Shown here in pieces: positions 31,199 through 35,902 of a stretch of DNA of 35,902 bases. The stretch's first letter is position 1; each line of letters starts with the position of its first letter. The stretch is from a virus. The DNA is taken from positions 1 through 35,902 of the IMG/VR virus record IMGVR_UViG_3300034104_001883, one strand, 5' to 3'. The notes below the pieces were generated by a model. The model was not told the origin of the DNA and did no database searches. It was given only the letters and a program-made list of their open reading frames with translations. The translations under genes and the position numbers were made by a program.

Positions 31199-31749
31199 AG
31201 TTTATTCATATAAAAATTATAATTAACTTCATGCACTTTTGAATAATCTTTACCAGTATGTGGGTAAATTATATGTTCAAATATTGGTTTGTTTTTCATT
31301 GAAAATTGATAACCCATAGGTTTTTTTCTAACTTCACCAATATTAAACACACCTAAGAATCCATTAATAGTATTATGATTATGCAATTTATGATGTCTAT
31401 CTTTATGATATTCTATGCCATCAATAATTTTAGATTCCTCATTCATTATAAAATAATTATAAGATAAAGGCGGGCAAATAAATATAAGTGCTTTTACGAA
31501 AACATTTGGTCTATATTTAAATTCTGCTTTAGAATATCTAATAGCTTGCAAAACATATTCACCAATTTTCTCACCTTTTTTTTTGTCTGGTCTTTTACAT
31601 TCAACTCCAAAGTGATATTTTCCATCAATAGTCAAAAGCAAATCAATTGTACTTTTTTTGCACTTACTTTTAACTTCACGTTGCACTTCAAAATACTTTG
31701 AAAATTGCAATACCAGTTTATCTACAAATTCTTCTTCTGCCTTATTCAT
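31186..31749 (-). CDS. PD-(D/E)XK nuclease-like protein
   Basis: The 187-residue protein has the nuclease pattern STIDLLLTIDGKYHFGVECKR with Asp36, Glu50 and Lys52, followed by the helix YVLQAIRYS with Gln68. A basic His-rich region (HKDRHHKLHNH) lies in the middle. It resembles restriction-endonuclease-like phage enzymes. Roles could be in recombination, host DNA degradation or anti-restriction; no partner methyltransferase is adjacent. It overlaps its upstream and downstream genes (ATGA; 13 bases). Confidence 0.72.
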   Translation of the reverse strand: MNKAEEEFVDKLVLQFSKYFEVQREVKSKCKKSTIDLLLTIDGKYHFGVECKRPDKKKGEKIGEYVLQAIRYSKAEFKYRPNVFVKALIFICPPLSYNYFIMNEESKIIDGIEYHKDRHHKLHNHNTINGFLGVFNIGEVRKKPMGYQFSMKNKPIFEHIIYPHTGKDYSKVHEVNYNFYMNKLCNQ

Positions 31750-31895
31750 TTTTTTGCAGTATTAAGTTTATTGTACTCGGTTTGATTGTAATTAAAGCCA
31801 TCCACTACCATTGCTTTTTGGATAGCGTGATAAATTGTTTCTGCCCATGTTGGAAGGATTTTCCCGCTTGGGGATTTTACTAAAAATATTTTCAT
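31746..31895 (-). CDS. Hypothetical 49-residue protein downstream of the small RNA
   Basis: I start at MKIFLVKSPSGK (31895); the upstream frame to 31931 runs through the terminator stem and is not likely coding. The protein has 49 residues, ends NKLNTAKK and overlaps the next gene by ATGA. It begins just after the T tract of the terminator of the small RNA at 31908. This makes it the first gene that would be read only if transcripts pass that terminator. No family is recognised. Confidence 0.62.
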   Translation of the reverse strand: MKIFLVKSPSGKILPTWAETIYHAIQKAMVVDGFNYNQTEYNKLNTAKK

Positions 31896-31907
31896 TTTGT
31901 TAAAATT

Positions 31908-31964
31908 AAAAAAGCCCTTAAAGATTTGCAAGGGGTCTCACTTCCTTGCGCCTCTATAAGGGCC
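31908..31964 (-). terminator. Intrinsic terminator, long hairpin and T6
   Basis: On the minus strand GGCCCTTA pairs with TAAGGGCT and continues as AGA/TCT and GCAAGG/CCTTGC to a 10-nt loop, followed by T6 then AATTTT. It lies after the exonuclease gene and before the 31895 gene, so it may also limit read-through into the nuclease, primase and helicase genes. Confidence 0.75.
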
Positions 31965-32001
31965 AATATTATTATGTTTCTAAATGTGAGACCGAAACAA
32001 C
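31908..32001 (-). ncRNA. Candidate kissing-loop small RNA (about 94 nt)
   Basis: A consensus promoter (32006-32036) and an intrinsic terminator (31908-31964) bound this non-coding stretch. The predicted RNA forms hairpin A (TGTTTC, 31975-31980, with GAAACA, 31994-31999, as read on the plus strand) with loop octamer GGTCTCAC. It also forms a long hairpin B, whose outer stem GCCCTTA/TAAGGGC and inner stem GCAAGG/CCTTGC enclose the loop octamer GTGAGACC. The two loop octamers are perfectly complementary and could form an 8-bp loop-loop kiss. This could be a stand-alone regulatory RNA or an attenuator for the replication genes. No known RNA family is recognised. Confidence 0.6.
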
Positions 32002-32005
32002 AATG

Positions 32006-32036
32006 CAAACTTAATGAATTTTACCCAAAGTAGCAA
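32006..32036 (-). promoter_or_regulatory. Promoter for the kissing-loop RNA
   Basis: On the minus strand TTG (32036-32034), a 20-base spacer and TAAGTTTG (32013-32006) fit the Bacteroidota consensus. The TAA of the -7 box is also the stop codon of the exonuclease gene. The predicted start is near 32000-32001, exactly before hairpin A. Confidence 0.6.
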
Positions 32037-32634
32037 GCATTTTTTTATCATATTCCTCCAACCATTCGCGACATTGAATGACGCGCTGAATAATTAACTG
32101 CTCAATAGTTACATCGCGTTGCACCTGATAAGCCACCCATCTTTCGTTATCGGGTAGGTCATCATAAACAACCTCGCCATCGTAGTTAGCCTCTTCAGGT
32201 GTATTCATAAGTCCATGAAACACGATAAACGTAGGTCGCTCATAAAGTGCCATGTAACCTCTGCCTTGCCATTCGTAGTCGCTATTCATTCCCTCAATAG
32301 CTTGTTGCTGCAATGTTTTACGTGACCATGCTGCCTTAACATCAACAATTAAATGATTAGTGATTACATCGCAAGTGCCAACCATCCATTCGTTATGAAC
32401 AGTTACCTCGTTTTTTTCTGCCATCCCCAAACCGATTTGCTCGGCCATAAAATCAATCAAATCAATCTCAACCAAGTTACCTTTCATAATGTACTTTGAA
32501 TGTATCTGCTCTCGGTCATTGGCATACCACTCCATTAAGAATGTTTTGCAGGTTGCTGACAATTCGCCTTTAACCTTTGCGTTGCTCATTATCTTCCCGA
32601 TTTGAGAGCAATGTATTCTGAATATCTTATCCAT
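32011..32634 (-). CDS. YqaJ / lambda-Exo-like recombination exonuclease
   Basis: The 207-residue protein has the PD-(D/E)XK motif series of viral recombination exonucleases. It starts with an SQIGKIMS region and KGNLVEIDLIDFMAEQ (51-66). Asp89 lies within VGTCDVITNHL, and LIVDVKAAW has Asp98 and Lys100. The helix YEWQGRGYMALY has Gln123. It would degrade one strand of phage DNA ends to support homologous recombination. It overlaps the 32627 gene by 8 bases. The stop codon overlaps the promoter of the small RNA. Confidence 0.85.
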   Translation of the reverse strand: MDKIFRIHCSQIGKIMSNAKVKGELSATCKTFLMEWYANDREQIHSKYIMKGNLVEIDLIDFMAEQIGLGMAEKNEVTVHNEWMVGTCDVITNHLIVDVKAAWSRKTLQQQAIEGMNSDYEWQGRGYMALYERPTFIVFHGLMNTPEEANYDGEVVYDDLPDNERWVAYQVQRDVTIEQLIIQRVIQCREWLEEYDKKMLATLGKIH

Positions 32635-33091
32635 TGATCAATTGAGCCTCCACCTCGTTAGTAACATTATATTTTTTCTTTATTGCATCAATCGTAACCG
32701 ATCCTGCTGCAATAGCCGCTTTGGCTTTTTCGATTGCTTCACCGCTTAATGTCGGTTTGGTAACTGGCTTAGTTGACACCCTAACCGCATCGTGCATCTC
32801 ACCAAATGCGCGCACCTTTTCGGTAGTTAATACTATTTGTTTGTTTGCCCAATCCTCGATAAATGGGCTACCTAATAGCTTTGAAATTCGCTTAAGGTTA
32901 GTAGCGTTAGCCACCATCGGTTTGCATTCAGCAAAGTGAACGATGCAGCATTCGGATTCGCCACCTTTACCATCGTGTACTTTCTCTTTGTCAACTTTGG
33001 TTATTGTAACTGTCTTGTCTGCATCGGTTAAATCCCACCCTCCGATATAATTTGGGTTGCGTAATTTTTTAAAATGTGTTTTTTGTTCCAT
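32627..33091 (-). CDS. Recombination-associated phage protein (partner of YqaJ exonuclease)
   Basis: The 154-residue protein begins HFKKLRNPNYIGGWDLTDAD, a conserved-looking start found, from memory, in phage genes next to YqaJ-type exonucleases. The middle is beta-rich (KTVTITKVDKEKVHD; IVLTTEKVRAFGEMHDAVRV) and the end is a helical unit EAIEKAKAAIAAGSVTIDAIKKKY. It may bind single-stranded DNA or aid annealing; the annealing role is an inference from position. The start follows an AACTAACA leader. Confidence 0.65.
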   Translation of the reverse strand: MEQKTHFKKLRNPNYIGGWDLTDADKTVTITKVDKEKVHDGKGGESECCIVHFAECKPMVANATNLKRISKLLGSPFIEDWANKQIVLTTEKVRAFGEMHDAVRVSTKPVTKPTLSGEAIEKAKAAIAAGSVTIDAIKKKYNVTNEVEAQLING

Positions 33092-33111
33092 TGTTAGTTA
33101 TGTATTAATGT

Positions 33112-33435
33112 TTAAAATAAGTCATCTGTTGAAATCGGTTCGGGTGCTGCTTCGGTAAACGGATTTGCATCAACTTTCCAGCACACTATTGTGTTAAACA
33201 CTTTTACCTCACCTTGTGGGCTTGTCCACTCACGACCTCTGATGTTAATGTAAGCCTCAATGTCTTGACCTACTTTCAAGTCATCTGCAAGTGAGCAGGA
33301 TTTCTGTTGTAGTTCGATTGATACGATTTGCGGATACTGGTCTGTTGTGGTTAGGATTAGTTCTCTCTTTGAGAATTTACCATCACTAACTGTTGTCGTT
33401 GCGCCTATGCGCTTAATTGTGCCTTTGATTGTCAT
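33112..33435 (-). CDS. Single-strand-DNA-binding-like protein (DUF3127)
   Basis: The 107-residue protein fits DUF3127, an OB-fold family of Bacteroidota phages. Features are the first strand GTIKRIGATTTVSDGKFSKRELILTT, QYPQIVSIEL, the helix-turn CSLADDLKVGQDIEAYINIRGREW and VFNTIVCWKVD. The C-terminus is acidic and ends ISTDDLF, like the tail by which SSBs bind partner enzymes. It should cover single-stranded phage DNA during replication and recombination, in keeping with the neighbouring exonuclease and primase genes. Confidence 0.82.
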   Translation of the reverse strand: MTIKGTIKRIGATTTVSDGKFSKRELILTTTDQYPQIVSIELQQKSCSLADDLKVGQDIEAYINIRGREWTSPQGEVKVFNTIVCWKVDANPFTEAAPEPISTDDLF

Positions 33436-33445
33436 AATTGTTTAT

Positions 33446-33736
33446 TTATTTGTTTTTATGTAAGAAATCGGTTAATACCATAGAAAGAAATGAGGTGTGC
33501 GGGATGTAATCGTTAAATTGCAAGTTGATTTCGTGCTTGTCGTTGCTAACTGCAAGGTCGCATAGTTGCATAGTCCAGAATGCGTCTTTACGGTCAATAG
33601 AAGCAGTTATCTCGTTGTCTTTATTCCACACGTAGAATGTTTCATTGTCTGATTCGTATTCAATACGCTCTTTAGAATTTTCGATTTGCCACGTTGTTGT
33701 GGTTGATACTTTTGTGATTACGTTAATTGAGTTCAT
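33446..33736 (-). CDS. Hypothetical 96-residue protein
   Basis: The protein is beta-rich in the first half (VSTTTTWQIENSKERIEYES, FYVWNKDNEITAS) and ends in a helix with DFLHKNK. It contains several Trp residues and no Cys cluster or TM. It follows the 33794 gene after a GC-rich hairpin and precedes the SSB-like gene by 10 bases. The start follows AAACTAAC, the early-gene leader. Function is unknown. Confidence 0.7.
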   Translation of the reverse strand: MNSINVITKVSTTTTWQIENSKERIEYESDNETFYVWNKDNEITASIDRKDAFWTMQLCDLAVSNDKHEINLQFNDYIPHTSFLSMVLTDFLHKNK

Positions 33737-33765
33737 GTTAGTTTGTTTTTATTGGGTTAGTAATT

Positions 33766-33782
33766 GGGGGTGTTTAACCCCC
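33766..33782 (-). other. Stem-loop GGGGGT/ACCCCC between two early genes
   Basis: A perfect 6-bp stem of G and C with a 5-base loop lies after the stop at 33794. On the minus strand no T tract follows, so termination is weak at best. On the plus strand a T-rich stretch follows, but nothing is transcribed that way here. It may protect or split the mRNA between the two genes. Confidence 0.5.
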
Positions 33783-33793
33783 TTTGATTTGTT

Positions 33794-34105
33794 TTATTTT
33801 TTAACTGCTATTAAAGAACTTCCGCAGCAGTTGGTAACATCTATACCATAAAAATTTTCATCTTCAAAGTATCTAAAATAATTTCTTGAACTACCTACTA
33901 ACCATAAACCGTTAAGTCCAAGTGTGTTTTTAACATTGTTATCTGTTTTTTGAGCAGGCATATACTTTGCATTTTTATCATATTCAATCATGTCAGTCAT
34001 GCCATCAAATGAAGATTCCATTTTTATATAAACTTCATTTTTGTTTATAAAGCTTTTTAAAGTTGCTAATGTAATTTTTTTAGTTTTTAATTGTTCTGTG
34101 TTCAT
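33794..34105 (-). CDS. Hypothetical 103-residue protein, first gene of the replication block
   Basis: I start at MNTEQLKTKK (34105), which follows the CACTAACAAC leader; the frame upstream to 34165 overlaps the promoter. The helical N-terminus (LATLKSFINKNEVYIKMES) is followed by a Gly-containing middle and an end DVTNCCGSSLIAVKK. Relatives are probably common in Bacteroidota phages, but I cannot name a family. It is the first gene after the promoter at 34145, so it should be expressed early. Confidence 0.7.
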   Translation of the reverse strand: MNTEQLKTKKITLATLKSFINKNEVYIKMESSFDGMTDMIEYDKNAKYMPAQKTDNNVKNTLGLNGLWLVGSSRNYFRYFEDENFYGIDVTNCCGSSLIAVKK

Positions 34106-34144
34106 GTTGTTAGTGTTTTTAGTTGTTGTTGTTATTTGTTGATG

Positions 34145-34174
34145 CAAATGTACAATTAAATTCATTACCTCAAA
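34145..34174 (-). promoter_or_regulatory. Promoter for the replication block
   Basis: On the minus strand TTTTG (TTG at 34173-34171), an 18-base spacer and TACATTTG (34152-34145) form a clear match. The 5' leader runs to the ATG at 34105, about 34 nt, and contains CAACAACAAC and the CTAACAAC leader. Confidence 0.7.
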
Positions 34175-34200
34175 ATATTATTTTCAACTAAAGTGTTAAT

Positions 34201-34449
34201 TTATGTTAAATATGCTTTAAGAAAATCATAAATAGCAAAATGTTGAGGCTTCCAACGGTCAACTTTACCATTCATTAAACGCGCAATACCTGGCCGAGTG
34301 TAGCCAAATTGTTTAGCGGCTTCGGTAATCGGGTTGCATTTCGCGGGCCTTGATCCGTTATGCTCAACAAGTGCCAACATCTGTTTGTATTCTTGTTTCA
34401 GTTGGGTGTTGCTTGGTTTGATTCGGGGTTGTTCTGCTGTTATGTTCAT
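34201..34449 (-). CDS. Small helix-turn-helix DNA-binding protein
   Basis: The 82-residue protein is Lys-rich and contains a helix-turn-helix-like segment at about residues 42-60 (PITEAAKQFGYTRPGIARLMNG) followed by KVDRWKPQHFAIYDFL. It is the best regulator candidate in the genome. It is encoded right after the methyltransferases (ATGA overlap) and just before the replication promoter (34145-34174), where it could act. The target is not known. Confidence 0.7.
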   Translation of the reverse strand: MNITAEQPRIKPSNTQLKQEYKQMLALVEHNGSRPAKCNPITEAAKQFGYTRPGIARLMNGKVDRWKPQHFAIYDFLKAYLT

Positions 34450-35090
34450 TTTAAGTTTAGTGTTGTTTGTGATTTATATTTATTAAAACGGTTAACTGAG
34501 GCATCGAAGTAATCCTTATCGAGTTCAATAATGTCAAGTAAATAGTTTGTTTTGTCTAATGTGTTCGCTTTGTCAACTGCTATGGCTATTGAGCCGCTTC
34601 CACCATGAGTATCTATGATTTTATCGTTTGGCTTTGCGTATTTTGATAATAGCCATTCGTAAAGGGCAACTGGTTTTTGGGTGGGGTGGATGCGTTTTGT
34701 GTTTGCTGCAGCATTAAAGTCATATTTCTTAGCACTACTATTAAATGAAGTCCAAGCCATTTCAAACTGTGCAAAGGTAATATCTTCACTAAATCCCTTA
34801 TCCCATAATAACCAACAAGGGGATGGCTTTAAATATTCAGTAAAGTAATTACCGCCCCAAATAATTTGATTTACGCTTATTCGCTGTATTTGTTCAAAAT
34901 ATTCTTTAGACGGGATTGATTTATCTCCTCCCTCAAATTTATGGTAGTTACTTTTTTTATCGCCTTTTCTTCTACCCATTGACACATTAACCCCTATCCC
35001 ATAAGGCGGGTCAACAATAGCCAAATCATAATACTTGTCAGGCACATCAACCATAAACTGCATATTGTCGCAGTTGTGAAAGTTTATCAT
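34446..35090 (-). CDS. DNA methyltransferase 2, N4/N6 (DPPY)
   Basis: The 214-residue protein shows beta-class order. DPPY lies at 27-30, the HPTQKP motif at 135-140 and DTHGGSGS (SAM-binding motif I) at 160-167, with an IELDKDYFDASV end. DPPY makes N6-adenine the likely target base, with N4-cytosine as the alternative. It lacks a large target-recognition insertion, so its recognition site is not predictable. It follows methyltransferase 1 with one base between them and may protect phage DNA from host restriction. Confidence 0.88.
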   Translation of the reverse strand: MINFHNCDNMQFMVDVPDKYYDLAIVDPPYGIGVNVSMGRRKGDKKSNYHKFEGGDKSIPSKEYFEQIQRISVNQIIWGGNYFTEYLKPSPCWLLWDKGFSEDITFAQFEMAWTSFNSSAKKYDFNAAANTKRIHPTQKPVALYEWLLSKYAKPNDKIIDTHGGSGSIAIAVDKANTLDKTNYLLDIIELDKDYFDASVNRFNKYKSQTTLNLK

Positions 35091-35091
35091 A

Positions 35092-35902
35092 TTAAAATAG
35101 TGTTGGGTTTAGTTTTGACAATTCTGTTTTAGCGAATCCGAGTTCTGCTATTTCTTTAATAGTTGTTTTTTCTTCTTCAATCCATTTTTTAGCAGCATTG
35201 TAAAAGTCTTTTTTTATTTCAAATCCGTATGATTTACGCCCGCATCTTTCAGCAGCCACTAATGTAGAACCACTTCCAGCGCAAGGGTCAATAACAACAT
35301 CGCCTTTATCGGTAAAAATTTCAATTAATGTTTTTAGTAATTCAATAGGTTTTTGAGTAGGGTGTATTTTTTCGCTTACATTATCACGTGGCCAATCCAT
35401 ACAATTAAAAATCATTTTGCCATTGTTTCTAAATTTTGGCAATTTGTCACGATAAAAAACTAATGCATATTCACAGTTTCCTACAACTTTCATATTTGCT
35501 TTTAATACTTGGGCCGAAAAGTTTTTTCTAAATACTAAATTTATGTAATTATTTAAACCGTATCTTTTAGCAAGTTCAATTAAATACATTTGTTGGTCAA
35601 ATGCGCAAAAAACAATCATACATGGGGCATCGCCTTTTTGCCTTGCTTCTCCATCAACTTTTTTTGTTTTAGTTTCAGCCTTTAACATTGTTGAACAAAA
35701 GTGCATAAATTCTGCAGGTCTAAAATCCTCATCGGTATCAAAAAAACTTTTACCAGCTAATGCGCTTTCACCATTTGCATTGTCTCCATCTTTATACCAT
35801 GATGGATTTGAAGCATAAGCATTATTGCCTAAATTATAAGGAATATCTGCTATAATTAATTGCGCTTTAGGTATCGCATAACCTTTGTAATTTTGAAAAT
35901 GG
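35092..35902 (-). CDS. DNA methyltransferase 1, C-terminal part (joined to 1-66)
   Basis: This is the larger part of the 274-residue methyltransferase that starts at 66 and crosses the circle junction (positions 35851-35902 repeat 1-52). Motif IV is DIPY (24-27), followed by HPTQKP (185-190) and DPCAGSGS (210-217), then RKSYGFEIKKDFYNAAKKW. Order and size are those of N4/N6 beta-class enzymes. An ATG at 35706 gives only residues 71 onward and would lack the catalytic motif, so it is not the true start. The next methyltransferase starts one base after its stop; both are likely to modify phage DNA. Confidence 0.9.
   Translation of the reverse strand, partial: HFQNYKGYAIPKAQLIIADIPYNLGNNAYASNPSWYKDGDNANGESALAGKSFFDTDEDFRPAEFMHFCSTMLKAETKTKKVDGEARQKGDAPCMIVFCAFDQQMYLIELAKRYGLNNYINLVFRKNFSAQVLKANMKVVGNCEYALVFYRDKLPKFRNNGKMIFNCMDWPRDNVSEKIHPTQKPIELLKTLIEIFTDKGDVVIDPCAGSGSTLVAAERCGRKSYGFEIKKDFYNAAKKWIEEEKTTIKEIAELGFAKTELSKLNPTLF
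35851..35902. repeat. Terminal direct repeat, right copy (circular closure)
   Basis: Identical to 1-52. It lies inside the methyltransferase gene, whose frame is continuous across the join. Confidence 0.93.

Noticed and set aside
1-35902. tRNA genes, integrase, attachment sites, insertion sequences
   Set aside because: I looked for clover-leaf arms, recombinase motifs and flanking repeats on both strands and saw none that hold up by eye; a tRNA scan would settle the first.

Overview
This window is a complete or near-complete circular tailed-phage genome. The first 52 bases (1-52) are repeated exactly at the end (35851-35902), so the molecule closes on itself at about 35,850 bp, and a DNA methyltransferase gene reads through the junction. 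The host is almost certainly a member of the Bacteroidota, probably Flavobacteriia or a relative. The DNA is AT-rich, genes lack Shine-Dalgarno sequences, and the best promoters have the Bacteroidota form TTG-N(18-20)-TAnnTTTG. No integrase or recognisable lysogeny repressor is visible. A tape measure protein without tail-sheath genes suggests a siphovirus with a non-contractile tail.

Layout: (1) An early leftward block starts at a divergent promoter region (1186-1308). It runs through four small unknown genes, crosses the circle junction, and continues through two beta-class DNA methyltransferases and a small helix-turn-helix protein (35902 down to 34201). (2) A replication/recombination block (34105 down to 27946, leftward) has its own promoter. 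It encodes a DUF3127-type single-strand-binding protein, a YqaJ/lambda-Exo-like exonuclease with its usual partner, another PD-(D/E)XK nuclease, a BT4734/VirE_N-type primase, a DUF5906-type SF3 helicase and a VRR-NUC nuclease. (3) The late block (27929 down to 5914, leftward, about 22 kb) starts at a strong, apparently leaderless promoter. Its order is terminase small and large, glycosyltransferase, methyltransferase, small membrane and tail proteins, tail chaperone, tape measure, tail/baseplate proteins, second glycosyltransferase, portal, minor head protein, scaffold, major capsid protein, neck proteins, two paralogous tail proteins, fibres and two small membrane proteins. The tail module sits before the head module, the reverse of the common order. 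(4) A rightward block (1309-5910) holds small unknown genes, an M15-type endolysin, a candidate holin, a candidate spanin, then, after a terminator and a new promoter, a metallophosphoesterase and small genes. It converges on the late block at 5910/5914.

The most interesting signals are these. First, an apparently undescribed small RNA (31908-32001, minus) has its own promoter and terminator, and two hairpins whose loops carry perfectly complementary octamers (a kissing-loop design). Second, a -1 frameshift site (T9) in the tail-chaperone gene opens exactly after the last -1-frame stop and leads to the tape-measure gene. Third, two promoters place TAnnTTTG exactly 4 nt before the ATG, predicting leaderless mRNAs. 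Fourth, six copies of TTTTTTACA lie in an AT-rich gap next to the primase-helicase, a candidate origin. Fifth, sugar- and methyl-transferases are embedded in the virion operon.

All functional calls are from reading motifs and gene order; no database search was run.
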